Shown here: in pieces, positions 44,393 to 56,804 of the stretch
Numbering within the stretch: the first letter of the stretch is position 1
How the letters are laid out: every line of letters begins with the position of its first letter
Assembly: GCA_026120035.1 (NCBI GenBank)
Contig: JALRME010000012.1
Location: 992,001-1,056,000 of the forward strand
Length of the DNA stretch: 64,000 bases
Reading direction: 5' to 3'
DNA from: Coleophoma eucalyptorum
Lineage: Eukaryota; Ascomycota; Leotiomycetes; Helotiales; Dermateaceae
The notes under the pieces: generated by a model
Databases searched by the model: none
Told to the model about the DNA's origin: nothing
Seen by the model: only the letters and a program-made list of their open reading frames with translations
Position numbers and translations under genes: made by a program

Positions 44393-45317
44393 GTTTGAAA
44401 GGCAATAACAGTGTCCACTGAAGCAAGCGCTTCCAAGAAATGGCCTTTAGTGATGTCTTCTCAAATTTGTAAAGCCAAGTTGTTTAACAAGTATTGAGTG
44501 GTTTGGGTTAGTAATTTGTGAAGACTATGAATTGGAGGATGTACGAGCATATTAATAGCTCATATACAGCACTATAACTCAGAACCTTCTACGATAATAT
44601 CAAAGATAAGACACGCGATCATGTTGTTGATAAGACATAAGTGGGATGCTCTATCAGTCCAATATTGCGGATAGAAACAAGAGAACACAAGCCTTGGTGT
44701 TGGGGAATTGGGGATGGTTGAGTTCGTATCTCCAGAAGACGAAGCCGAATGCAAAGACTAATAGGCAAATCAAAACTGGCAAGTTCACTAATAGGGTATC
44801 CCGCTACTTGGGGCAGATACGCATCGATGAAAGAGTAAGGTCGTGACGACGGCCCTAGCCCCGTTTTATGAAAGGTGGGATCCTGCCCCAGGTTCTCGTC
44901 GTGACGACCTTCTGACAACAATTTTCGATATCTGTCGAGCAATGAATCCGTGTATCCATCCCCATCATCTGTTCTCCTACACTGGTCTAGATCCAATCCA
45001 ATCGTAGCTTGGATCATCTGGTGAGCTTGCAGGCGTACAGATGGATGACTAGGTTGGATCATCGTGTCGACCTTCGAATTACAGGGGATCTTATCGCACT
45101 TTCCGATACACTTTTCATCGCGATAGTAATCCCTTAAGGTGGGGTAGGTGATATGAGAGTTTCCGATATTGAGAACAATGTCCTCAGAGTGAAACAAATT
45201 GTTTGAGGTTCTTGGAATTCTTTCGCTCTGCTATTTATATACAGACTTCTATGCCACCTTCGTTAATTCATATATATTTTTCTTGATGGTCTTCATTCTC
45301 AGCCCAATCCTTCAATC
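44393..45317. promoter_or_regulatory. Divergent promoter, transporter / oxoprolinase-like gene
   Basis: 925 bp. The 9-mer GATAAGACA is repeated at 44605-44613 and 44629-44637, and a third GATAAG is on the other strand at 45090-45095. The 10-mer TCGTGACGAC occurs at 44841-44850 and 44899-44908. A minus-strand open frame at 44619-45197 lacks an ATG at its start and any domain, and was not called. Confidence 0.55.
44605..44637 (+). promoter_or_regulatory. Repeated GATAAGACA (AreA/NIT2-type) element
   Basis: Two direct copies of GATAAGACA with a 24-bp period, roughly 215-245 bp upstream of the transporter start. Paired GATA sites are the preferred arrangement for AreA/NIT2 nitrogen activators; binding is inferred. 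Confidence 0.45.
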
Positions 45318-48300
45318 ATGGGTTCCATAACAACCCAAGAAATCATGCATGGGCAAATCAAGATTGCGATTGGTACGATTTTATTGTTGACTTTAGATTG
45401 AGGCAAACTACTGACTCAAGCAAAAAGATCGTGGTGGAACTTTCACTGATGTATGGGCTTCTGCTCCTGGAAAGCCGGATATTGTTCTAAAACTCCTTTC
45501 TGTTGATCCTGGCAACTACAGCGATGCACCTACCGAAGGTATGAGAAGGATTAGCAATATTTTTGAGCGGTGTTCCAGGTCATAAATATTAAGCACTGAC
45601 TGTGATAGGAATCCGTCGCGTTCTCTCCATATATGGTGGGGTAGAAATACCTCGTGGTGTGCCTCTGCCGAAACACGACCTGGATGTTGTGCGCATGGGA
45701 ACAACAGTAGCAACAAATGCACTCTTAGAACGCAAAGGCACTCGACATGCATTTCTGGTCACTAAGGGATTTCGAGATCTTCTTCGCATCGGCTACCAAA
45801 GTCGCCCTCGGCTCTTTGATCTAAATATCACCAAGCCAGAAGTTTTATTTTCCGAAGTACACGAAATCGATGAGCGAATCACAATTGAAGGTTTCGACGA
45901 AGACGTTGATGGGATCATGAAGGCAAATGAGGAGATACCTGGTGTTCTTATGCGTGGGTCAAGTGGAGACATGATAAGGATTCTAAAGCCTCTCGACGAG
46001 GACCAAGTCAAAGCGACTCTTGCCGAATTACGACAAGCTGGTATCGACACTCTCGCGGTTTGCTTCACTCATTCCCACATTTTTGGACTACATGAGCAGC
46101 GTGTTAGTGAGCTCGCACAAGAGGCTGGTTTCAAGCACGTCTCTCTGTCTTCCACAGTGGCAGCCAATATGATCAAGATGGTTCCTCGAGGTAGTTCAGC
46201 ATCTGCAGATGCATATCTGACACCTGAAATTAAATCTTACCTTTCTGGATTTGTGAAAGGGTTTGAAGGTGGCCATCTTGACGATGCCCGAGTTGATTTC
46301 ATGCAATCTGATGGTGGACTTGTAAGCTACAAGAATTTCAGTGGATTGAAGGGTATTCTTAGTGGGCCTGCAGGTGAGTTGCTACTAGAACAATGTCCGA
46401 GAAAATTTGCCTAACAAGTCCTAGGTGGTGTGGTTGGATGTGCCAAAACTTGTTATGAAGATGATAGCGAAATTCCGATCGTCTGCTTTGACATGGGTGG
46501 AACATCAACTGATGTCTCCCGGTATGGAGGTGTATTGGAGCACGTCTTCGAAAGCACAACTGCAGGTGTCACGATCCAAAGCCCTCAGTTGGACATTAAC
46601 ACAGTCGCTGCTGGCGGCGGTTCCATGTTAAATTGGCGAAATAAACTGTTCACTGTAGGACCGGAGAGTGCTTCCTCTCATCCAGGTCCCGCTTGCTATA
46701 GAAAGGGTGGTCCTTTAGCCGTAACCGATGCCAATCTATTTCTAGGGCGGCTGATACCGGATTTGTTTCCCAAAATCTTTGGTACGACTGAGAAAGAAGC
46801 CTTGGATGAGGACATAGTGAGAGAAAAGTTTGTCGAACTTACCAAATCCATCAATGAAGAGTCGGGAAAGAATATGACGCCTGAAGAGGTGGCGTACGGC
46901 TTCTTGGACGTTGCGAATGAAGCTATGTGCCGACCAATTAGGTCTTTAACTGAGGGCAAGGGCTATGCCATCTCAGATCATCGACTTGGTGTTTTCGGTG
47001 GTGCGGGAGGCCAACATGCTTGCGATATTGCTGCAAAGCTGGGAATAAGTACAGTTCTTATCCACAAATACTCTAGCATCCTTTCAGCCTACGGAATGGC
47101 TCTCGCTAATATCGTCAACGAAGCTCAAGAGCCGACAAACGAAATCTATGGGGTCAAATCAAGGCCTCGTCTTGATCAACGCATTGATTCTCTCAAGACC
47201 AAGGTGGCTGCTCAACTTAAGAAGGAAGGAATACATGAGAATGATATACAGTTCGAATGTTATCTGAACATGAGATACCAAGGCACAGAGACTGCTATAA
47301 TGATTTTGCAACCAGAAAATGGTGACTACGAGGCGGAGTTTCTGAAGACACACATGAGGGAATTCAGCTTTGTTTTTCCAGAAGGCAAAGCTATTCTGGT
47401 AGATGATGCTAGAGTGCGCGGCATTGGACATAGTGGAACTAATGCTGCTGATGGTGATATACTTGGTAAAGAACTTAAGACAATGAAGTTCACGCCGGTA
47501 CTGAAAACCGAGGCAGAGAGATCTGTAAGATTTACTTCTCGCATCCGAATTCATCTTGCTAATTTATGGACAGATCTCTGCCTACTTCGGTATTGGCGGG
47601 AGGCAATCAACGCCTGTATACCTTCTCAAATCGCTACTTCCAGGTACCAAAATTCAAGGTCCTGCCATGATTATCGACAACACACAAACACTTGTCATTA
47701 TTCCTAATGCCGAGGCGCGGATCCTAACTTCTCACGTTGTTATTGATATTTCATCCGCTAAAGAATCAATGCTGGCCCATTCGACCACAGTTGATCCTAT
47801 TCAACTATCAGTGTTTGGCCATCGGTTCATGAGTATTGCAGAGCAAATGGGTCGTACTCTTCAAAAGACTGCAGTCTCTTTAAATATCAAAGAAAGACTA
47901 GATTTCTCTTGTGCAATTTTCGGACCCGATGCCGGCTTAGTTGCTAATGCACCTCATATTCCTGTTCACCTGGGATCAATGAGTTTCGCGGTACAATATC
48001 AGCATGAGCTACATAAAGGACAACTCAAGCCCGGTGATGTCTTACTGTCAAATCATCCAGAAAGCGGCGGCACGCATCTACCTGATTTGACGGTGATCAC
48101 ACCAGTATTTGAGAAGACTGGCAAAGAGATTGCTTTCTATGTTGCTGCTCGTGGACATCATACTGATATTGGTGGATTTGGAGGGACTTCCATGCCTCCT
48201 AATTCGACTGAATTATGGCAAGAAGGTGCAGCTATTCGCTCCTTCAAGCTGATCCATGCCGATAAATTTGACGAGGAAGGTATCATCAAGATCCTCCTAC

Positions 48301-49621
48301 AACCTGGGGAGTACCCAGGCTGCACTGGGAGTCGACGACTGGAAGACAATTTATCAGATCTCAAAGCACAAGTTGCAGCGAACAACAAGGGTGCCACCCT
48401 CATCCAAGCACTAATGGAAGAATACTCCCAAGAAGTCGTCCAATTGTACATGAAAGCTATCCAGCTCAATGCAGAGACATCAGTACGAGGATACCTGATG
48501 AAAGCGTTGAAGACCCATGGATCCAAACTCCAAGCCGTGGATCAGATGGACAACGGCTCCATGATGCATCTTGCAATAGATATCAACGAAGAGGGGGGTG
48601 CAACTTTCGATTTCACTGGCACTTCCTGTGAAATGTTGAGCAATATGAATGTAAAGAGACGTTAATCATAAGTTCTCGGACAAGGCTAATCATAATTCCT
48701 AGGCACCTCCCGCAATCACCTACTCAGCAATTATCTATACCCTCCGCCTCCTCATAGGTTCTGATATTCCTATGAACCAAGGCTGTTTGGCCCCCATCAA
48801 CGTCATCATACCTAAAGGCTGCTTCCTCAACCCCTCTGCCGGCCCAGCTGTCTGCGCCGGTAACACCCAAACCTCCCAACGCGTCGTCGACATTATTTTG
48901 AAAGCTTTCCAAGCTGCTGCCGGCTCTCAAGGCTGCATGAACTGTCTCGGCTTCTTTGGCGAAGGTGGCACTGATGAGGATGGAAAGAAGTTGGAAGGTC
49001 ATGCTTATGCCTTTGGCGAGACCATTGCAGGAGGATCTGGAGCCACGGCAACCGCTCACGGGGCCAGTGCGGTTGCGGTACATATGACCAATACTAGAAT
49101 TACTGACCCAGAGAGTCTGGAGAAGAGATACCCAGTACTACTACGGGAATTCTCCATCCGTAATGGTAGCGGAGGGAAGGGCTTCCACAATGGTGGAGAC
49201 GGCACCATCCGCGATATGGAATGCCGAGCGCCATTGAAATTCAGTGTCATCACAGAGCGAAGAGTTGTTGCACCATACGGCCTTAAGTGAGTTCACACAG
49301 GAGATTACAATTATATGGCTTTGGTATATGACTAACAACTTCCCTAGCGGTGGTGATGATGGCGAGCGTGGTGCAAACTACTGGGTCAAGCGTAATCCAG
49401 ATGGATCAGACAGGTGGGTCAGCTTAGGCCCAAAGAATATGGTATCTATGGGTGTTGGAGATCGTTGCATAATTCATACACCAGGTGGTGGCGGGTGGGG
49501 CTCACCGACATTAACAAATGGAGTGGCAAAGACGAACGGCATAGCTGAGTCTAAAATGCATATACCGAGGGCTGCAGGTAGTTTAGCTGCCTTCGAGGAG
49601 ACACAAGCGGGTGCACACTAG
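45318..49621 (+). CDS. HyuA-HyuB fusion, 5-oxoprolinase/hydantoinase family
   Basis: Seven exons: 45318-45372, 45428-45538, 45609-46373, 46425-47524, 47574-48650, 48703-49286 and 49348-49621, giving 1,321 residues, the size of eukaryotic 5-oxoprolinase. Order: Hydantoinase_A N-terminal domain ([11 protein letters not shown] at ~19, [14 protein letters not shown] ~70), Hydantoinase_A actin-like ATPase domain ([16 protein letters not shown] ~330), then Hydantoinase_B ([47 protein letters not shown] near the end). It opens cyclic amides with ATP: 5-oxoproline to glutamate in the gamma-glutamyl cycle, or hydantoins/N-methylhydantoin in relatives. Adjacent transporter, flavin oxidase and amidohydrolase genes favour a dedicated catabolic role, but the substrate cannot be read from sequence. 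Confidence 0.93.
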
Positions 49622-49817
49622 AGTCTCTTTCCTACATAAATCAGCATTAAATAATGAAATTCGATATAAGCTATAAATCATTTGTTTGTAGTCGTTCAAA
49701 TATGCTCTCAAGACTATTTCCTCAACATGCTCAGATTTCGTGGATCTATTGTCGTGAATATACACGTTTCAGGCTCCCATGACCATATTATAATACAAAA
49801 TTAAAATCTTCAAAATT

Positions 49818-51698
49818 TCATGCCAAGCTAATCAGCTTTGGTCTCTGCTTGCCGCTCCTAGTCCCCCAGTAACGCTTTGCATCACTGCCCATATCGCTTC
49901 TCTTCCAAGTCTCTTCAACCTCTAGCCTTGCTTGTCGGACACTACCCAGATTCCTCACTTTCTCAATGCTCCTGAGGCGTTCCGACACAAAACGTCGCTG
50001 ATCCTCATCCAACTGCGTATTGCCTAGCACAAACAATGGCCACAACAGTGTTGACGAGTCCGGTAGCGTGGATAGTAGCCCCATAATATTGGAGATAAGA
50101 TTACTTTTATAGGTGATATTGGAAGGGTCTAATGTAGAGGAGATAATACCAAGGCGCTCACGAAGGTAGAGGAGGGCGCAGAGACGTTTGACTTCGGCGA
50201 TTTGAAGAAGTTCGGAGGGCTTATTGGTGCACAATGGAAGAGTTTGATTCAGACCATGAATGGTGCGCTCGATGGTGTCGCGAGCAGTAGAGAATGTGGC
50301 TACCTCGGTATTATTTAAAGGGCGACCTTGCTGAATCTGAAATATCAAGACAGAGTTAGTGTCCCAAAGCCTTGTAGAAATGATTCGTATACATACTTTT
50401 GAGACTTTGGAGGCAAGTGCTGCTGTTTCCCGGATTGAAATCATGAGAGCTCGTGAACAACCCATCGAGGTGTCGATCTCATCAAGGTTATCATCTTCGT
50501 CCCATTCATATGCTTGCTCAATTGGATCGTCTTCGAGAGCTGTCCTGCTCATTATAGCGTGAGCCACAAAATACATGCGCAGGAACCTTTGAAGCATAGA
50601 GTAAGTCGAAGAGGTAGATGATGTTGATATGCGATCGAGGAGGTTTAGCCCACCACGGAGATGGGTAACCCAAGCCGCATTGCAGCCATCAGATATCTAA
50701 TAAGTAGTTAGGAGGTATGGAGGATTTGTTGAGATTTGTTGCTCACATCGTAAAAGCAAAGCATCAAAACAGTGGCAATCACGCCCCATTCCACCTCTCT
50801 AGCATCAATGGCTTCTTGAACTCCAGATAACGCCATAGATTTATGATATAATGCCTCTTTCTCGAATCTTTTATTATTCAGTAATCGCAGCTGGTTTGCA
50901 GAAACTGCGAGCACCGCGCTCTTCAAAGGCGCAAATTCAAGAGACATAGGCGTGATTAAAGTTAAATATGGATTTTGCGAATAGCTGAATGAGCAACTTG
51001 GGCATATAGCAGCGACGAAATAATCAAATAGATTGCCTTCGACAGAAGAAAACATCTGTACTGGCGTGTTTATAGAACACGGTATGGTTAAGGGAGAAAG
51101 GTCGAAGATGTCGCTTACGGAGGAGTAATCTGAAACCTTTGGGGTTGATGTGGTGGGAACTAGAGAAGACGATGAATAACAAGCTGAAATAACTTCCTCA
51201 TCCGTCTCTTCTTCATCGGGTTCTAAGTCATGTTTGAGATCTTGCTGGATAATCTTGTTCCCAAAATGGTCATAGGTGATGTTAAGGAAGATCCAATTGT
51301 CGATATAGCGATCAAGATTAATCGGCTGAAATGGCTGGACTTTCGCGCACTTCTTAATTTTTTGGGGTCTCTTTGACCACTTTCCTGGAGAAAATTTTAG
51401 CAAATAATAAGAACCAATGTAAGCTACGGCAAAAAGTGATAACCACCTACCCTCTCGACCTAAAGAAATACCTCGTTGCACAGCGTCCTCTTTCCACAAG
51501 AGGTGAAGACCGTACGAGCAATCCAAATTCAATCTTGAGCAACGTGAACACACCGGCCTCTCTTCTGTGCATGATACGTGCTTCCCTACGTTACAATAAG
51601 TGCCTATCTAGAGTCCGTAATGGGAAGATGGCCATACGTTTGCATGTCCAGCATCCAGTCCTTCGTCGATATTGACTCTCTTTCGGTTGCAGAGCCAT
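49818..51698 (-). CDS. Zn2Cys6 transcription factor of the oxoprolinase neighbourhood
   Basis: Exons 51698-51638, 51585-51451, 51384-50747, 50696-50397 and 50336-49818 give 550 residues. Intron 1 splits the zinc cluster: CWTC in exon 1, then RKHVSC, C-X2-C and a final Cys in exon 2 (CX2CX6CX6CX2CX6C). Two introns (66 and 60 bp) are multiples of three without stops; the 60-bp one has GTATGT, a CTAAC branch site and CAG, so I call it spliced. The rest (AVLAVSANQLRLLNNKRFEKEALYH-type stretch) is the Fungal_trans_2 domain. It faces the 3' end of the HyuA-HyuB gene and is the likeliest local regulator of the transporter/oxoprolinase/oxidase genes. Confidence 0.87.
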
Positions 51699-52908
51699 TT
51701 CAACCTCTTGGCAATTGAAACAGTAGATAATATGATGATTACATACGGTTGGGTCTCTCCGAGCTTAGCTTGATGCAGTGTTGTCGGTGGAAGTTGGAGT
51801 TGTATCTTATCGATACGGACTAGAGAGACCCCCATTTTCGAGTGACGCTAACTGTCGGATAATCGGAGGATTAAGATAAAGAAAGCATGAAGGGAGAAAA
51901 ATTATCTCTATTTAATTTTGGTACTTAATGAAGAACGAAAAGCTTTATCAACTATGCAATGGATTGTCTAAGGGGAGTCCTTGTCTTTGTGTAGCAATTA
52001 ACACACTATAAACCAAAGCACGTGACTTGATATTTATTGGTATATATATATATATGTAAAAACCCAGATAACACGAAATTTCTAGTGCAGATGCATCAGC
52101 TTTGATGTTAACAGTAAAGCCATTGAAAGTTTTATATCCTTCAAACACGTGATGACTTGTTGACTTTGGATAGCAAAACAAAGTTAATAGTCAGACCAGC
52201 TTTTGGCCTACTTTTACAGTGCTGCGCTCCCAATCGCAGGAAATTAGATGTAGAAACCAATTTAGGACTAAACACGTAGCCAAACCACCTAAGTTGCATG
52301 TAGAATCAACACTACATGCTTTATTTTAAGCAAAGGTCATGTGACCATAGCACAGGCAATCTACGGAGTAGCATCTCCAATCATACCATAAGCACCTTAC
52401 TAGTTCGTACAAGTCAATTTTCACTCGGTACCGGCTTTGCAAACACCGATACCGAACCTGTCCCATCCAACTGCTCCGCCACGGTTTACGGATTCAGCCT
52501 CGGAAACGAAACCGCCTTGATTAGTAGACGCATTAGCCGACGAGATATTACTTGTAGTTTATAATCGGTAGGCCAAGAGAGTCTTTATTTATTTTCGAAG
52601 CTCTTGATGGCATTGGGTTTGAAATTTGTGGGTGGAGTATAATACTGGATCGTTACGACTGCTGAAGATCTAAGACCTATTTTTAAATTCCCGAAAGCTG
52701 CTTAACTGCTGTTTCAGTAACCATAGCTAGGTCTTACAGATAATCTTTATCCTTGTTATACAGTTGCCTAAATAGGTGATTATGTCAGCCCTTACGAGAA
52801 AAGTTACATATATAAAGATCTGCCTAATTCCTAGGTTACAATTGGAAAACAGTTTTTTTATTTATTTTTAAAAAAAATATATATAAATCTTTCTTTTCTA
52901 CTCTAGCT
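51699..52908. other. Intergenic region before the GNAT gene
   Basis: 1.2 kb, AT-rich, with a TATATATATATATA microsatellite near 52045 and poly-T/poly-A runs just before 52909. No convincing gene. Confidence 0.5.
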
Positions 52909-53526
52909 ATGTCCAAAGCCCACTTCTCACCTCTCTTATACACTCCTCGCTTAACACTTCGCCTTTTCGATGATCAGAAAGATATCTCGGTTGAATGTTC
53001 TCTTCTAGGCCCTCCATTTACGGAAGATGATGTACGACGTCTAAATAAGGGCACTTGTCTTCACCAGAGTCTACTTCGAGGACAAAAAGCACCCGGGCCA
53101 GCCATATATATGATTCATCTAGGCACTGCTGATGGACCAAAAATTGGGCTAATAAGCTTATGCCAGCGCAAGGACAGCTTTCCACCAGATATTGGCTGGG
53201 CAATATTGCCTGAGAATAGGAGAAAGGGAGTTGCTACTGAGGCAGCTAAAGAGTGCTTGAGGTATTGGCATGAGGAGTTTGGTATAGAAGAAATTTCCGC
53301 ATTGATAAGCGAGGAGAATATTGCTAGTCAAAAAGTTGCTGAGCATATTGGGCTGGTGAGGAGAGGTCATGTTATGCTTAAAGGTCTAGATCCGAGTAGA
53401 TCGCTTGAGGAGTGTGCATATGGTTTCAGGGAAATGGAAGAGTTTAAGGGGGATTTGGTAGACTTTTGGGGTGATTCGGATGATGATAAGGATAAAGAAG
53501 ATAACGAGTCTGTTATTAAACAGTAG
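52909..53526 (+). CDS. GNAT-family N-acetyltransferase
   Basis: Single exon, 205 residues. RimJ/RimL-type GNAT layout: TPRLTLRLF at the N-terminus, PPDIGWAILPENRRKGVATEAAKECLRYW carrying the acetyl-CoA pyrophosphate loop (RRKGVA, ~residue 105), and EENIASQKVAEHIGLVRRGHV near 145. The last ~20 residues are strongly acidic (GDSDDDKDKEDNE). Transfers acetyl from acetyl-CoA to an unknown amine or protein N-terminus. An AT-rich leader of poly-T/poly-A precedes the start codon. Confidence 0.88.
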   Translation: MSKAHFSPLLYTPRLTLRLFDDQKDISVECSLLGPPFTEDDVRRLNKGTCLHQSLLRGQKAPGPAIYMIHLGTADGPKIGLISLCQRKDSFPPDIGWAILPENRRKGVATEAAKECLRYWHEEFGIEEISALISEENIASQKVAEHIGLVRRGHVMLKGLDPSRSLEECAYGFREMEEFKGDLVDFWGDSDDDKDKEDNESVIKQ

Positions 53527-55657
53527 GAGGGAAATAAGGCTAGTAGGACGGTTCGAGATTGTTCTCATTGAAATTTATGATTCCAAATTTAGACGTATCT
53601 TAACTATTATAAGGCCAAACTAGTAAAACTGTTTTCACCATTTACGTAGGTATGCCGAGATCGTGAGAAAAGGGATCGGATTCGACATAGTAGCGATGCA
53701 CTCAGCAGTCAAAAAGGTGTTACGAGTGCTAGATAAGATAGACATGAAAGACAAGCTTGATACACTGCGCAAACTTTAAATGAAGAGATGTACAATAGAA
53801 GGGGAATATATGTAAGATTAGAAATACACAAGTAGCAATACCTTGCTAGTAGTATATCCTGAGCAGAGGTTACGACATACATCTATCAACCGTCCAATTG
53901 CCCCACTAAGTTCCCTAAGGAGCGGTCCACCATCACACACAGGCTCGGACTCGAGCCATCTTCGCAGGGTGCAGTATCAACCCCTCAGGTGAAAGACACC
54001 TTCCACCAATCACACCGTACGTAAATGGATACCGGATTGGGCCCACCCTTAATATCTTGTAGAGAGCATTGGCTATCGGCCAGTAATCCATACACTCCAA
54101 CAGAGCCTGTCAGTGAGGCCTCTCGACCCTATGAGTCACCTACGATAACCACTTCATGCATCTCGATAGGCCATCATAAGCTGCTAGAGACACCCGTAGG
54201 TAGGGATCCGGCTTGACTTCACAAAGTCAGAATAAGCTCTCAGTAATGAGGCAGTCGATTAAGCAAAGCAATAGAAGTAGCTTACAAAACATTGCAGGTA
54301 TGATCTAAGTAGTAGAGTATATGCCCCTGGATCCATATCAGTGAATGTGGTCTTTAGAAAATTCTGCTGGCTGCCTGATTAACATGAACCAAAAGCTCCA
54401 AAAATTTATGCTTCCCCTAACGTTAAAGACTACAAGAGTCTACGTTTACTCAATATTGAAATTTTATATTGTCATAGAGTATTTCATTCAAATCAGGGAT
54501 CTGCTTTATTCAATCACTACAAGGCTCAACCTGATCAAGCGACGGTGGTAAATAAATCCCTGTTTCCTTTCTATGCCGCCAAGCATGCGCAACACCACTT
54601 GATCTGCACTTACAGGGATCTAAAGTCTCGTTTTGTCCTAGTCTATACCATGCCTCCAACTCATCGGAACAGTTCCACATACTAAGCTACCGCGTATGTC
54701 GGAACTGGGTTTGAGAAGGTGGTGAGAGGGATTCATCATATGAACAAAGGGACAGGCCTGGGGAACACCACTCTTGTGACATTGGGTAAATAGCCTTCGC
54801 CTAGATTTCTTTCTTTTCTAATTCCGCCACATCAATGGTAAGAGATGCAATATCAATGTAGTTTTCCTCATAGTTTCAACTTCAATATGATTTATATTCC
54901 TCGTTAAACCTTCTCGCGTCGACAGAGCTAAGTTAGAGAGATATTTATAAGCGAGTAGTAGCTTCTAGAATTCGATACATCATTATTATCCACATATTCA
55001 GACCATAAAATCAGGAATGTCCTTTATACCAACCAGAAAAGCTTGTATTGGATCTGTGCCTCTTTTCTGTTAGTAACTTCAATGATATGCTCGATTGCTT
55101 CACACAAATATTGTGACCATAGGTGCAGCCCCGCGAAGCATGGAATTCCCAGTATCTAGAATGTAGAAGTGATTGTCTTACTACTTATGCGTGATGCTTA
55201 GCTACGCGACTTTATCTAGGTACTCATTCCTAGTCATTATAAGTTTTGGGTCTAGCTTCTTCTCAGCCAAGAGTAAATATAACTAGTTATCCTACCACAT
55301 CATAACAATTCCACTACATTTAGCAAGCTGATAACCAATAGCCATACTGATCTAGAGCCTACATCTGGAAATCTTGCCCATGCTTGACAGCTGCAGCTCC
55401 TCATTCGAATACGAGATGGAAATTTCATCCAGCTCGGTCTCCAAAAGAGAACTACGTGCAGTGAGATCTCGTATGCACACATTATAGGCTTTGATACAAA
55501 CTTTAGTGGTTATCGGGACAGCAAGGGTAGTAATATTGAGTATAAATAACAGAGCTTTCATCTCACCTAGATTCTACTTTGAAGAGGCTAACTAGCATTA
55601 AACCAAGCCTCGTTGCCTGTAAAAGATAGCTTCCGAACTTTTCTCTAGATTTCAACA
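53527..55657. other. Largest gene-free gap (2.1 kb)
   Basis: No complete gene recognised. A plus-strand stretch ending at about 53779 reads like protein (VAMHSAVKKVLRVLDK) without a start, and a Pro/Ser/Thr-rich frame lies at 54025-54216. Neither has a recognisable family. Could hold decayed coding DNA or a non-coding transcript; the sequence does not decide. Confidence 0.4.
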
Positions 55658-56628
55658 ATGAAGTTCAACTTGGGACTCTTTGTCTCAACCTTGCTCCTAT
55701 CCCCGGCTGTAGATGCCACACTCAACAACAGTTAGTAGCCTTGCATTCTACCATCTTCTGAAGCTGATTATATTCATGGCAGAGACTCCATACGAGAGAC
55801 TCAACAGAGAAGATGCTGTGAAACCCTCTGAATTCCATAGCTCGTTTTATTCAACCTGACTTAGTTTAGTTGCTCCTTGTTGTCGACATGCAAGTTGGCT
55901 TGTTTCATATCGTTAGAGATATCGAGCCATTACTCTTCAAGACTGCATTAGTCGCACATGCGAAAATTGCAGAGCAGTTTAATATACCAGTTGTTATGAC
56001 CACTTCCGCCCAAGAAGGTTCGTATTAAAACCTGTGAGAAATTCTTGTCACAATTCAGCACTGATTGAACTGTGTACTATCTAGGACCTAATGGTCACCT
56101 CCCTCGAGAGATCCTTGACTTGTATCCAGACGCACCCCTCATTCCTCGAGGCGGAGAGGTCAATGCCTGGGATAATGCAGATTTTCGCGCAGCCGTCCGA
56201 AGCTATAATAAGACCCAGATTATCGTCGGCGGTATTCTCACGGATGTTTGTAAGGCTTCCCTTATTCGCCACATGTTATTATAGGCATACCAGTACTCTA
56301 GTATTAATAAATAACAGGCACTGCCTTCTTGGCCCAATCTCTTCGTGACGAAGGTTACAGTGTGTGGGCGAATGCAGAAGCATCTGGGACTAGCACACCT
56401 ATGGTGCGCGATATTGCCAACGATGTTATGCGCACAGCTGGTGTACATGTCACATCCCTGTTTGGAATCGTTGGTGAATTGATGCGTGACTGGCGAGGTC
56501 CATACTCTGGAGACCTGCTCTCGTACTTTGACGAATTCTTTCCAACCCTGGGTATGCTCGCCCGTTTCCATCTCACCGCAATCGAGAATGGCACAATTGT
56601 GCCAGGAGAGGAGGCTTTGCCTGTTTAA
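55658..56628 (+). CDS. Secreted YcaC-like isochorismatase-family hydrolase
   Basis: Five exons: 55658-55730, 55783-55817, 55870-56017, 56085-56249 and 56318-56628, giving 243 residues. Exon 1 encodes a signal peptide (MKFNLGLFVSTLLLSPAVDA). The mature part is an isochorismatase-fold cysteine hydrolase: LLVVDMQVGLFH supplies the catalytic Asp, and GGILTDVCTAFLAQSL, rebuilt across intron 4, supplies the nucleophilic Cys; GEVNAWDN and SVWANAEASGT are typical of the YcaC subgroup. The superfamily includes nicotinamidase, ureidoacrylate and N-carbamoylsarcosine amidohydrolases; YcaC-like substrates are largely unknown. Secretion is unusual for the superfamily. The second intron starts with the weaker donor GTGAAA. 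It converges with a regulator lacking a zinc cluster. Confidence 0.85.
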
Positions 56629-56804
56629 ATTTCAGCTGGACAATATATTAGTCGATGAGCAACGAGACAAGAGCTGGAGAACAAGAGGAAAGGGTTTAAC
56701 CCTAAAATTTCCCGTCTTTCCTTTTTGCCTGCTCGTCCTTCCTTATACTCAAATGCAAAAAACTATTTGGAGTATCGAACAAAACCTTCATTTTCATGTA
56801 TTTT

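Noticed and set aside
44619..45197. Minus-strand open frame of 192 codons between the transporter and HyuA-HyuB genes
   Set aside because: It begins with TTG rather than ATG, shows no domain, and fills the divergent promoter of two real genes. Treated as a chance frame.
53930..53970. GGCTCGGACTCGAGCC-like inverted repeat considered as part of a tRNA
   Set aside because: No acceptor stem, anticodon arm or T-loop consensus around it. No tRNA was recognised anywhere in the window.
54025..54216. Pro/Ser/Thr-rich frame of 63 codons
   Set aside because: Low complexity, no family, no supporting promoter or splice structure.
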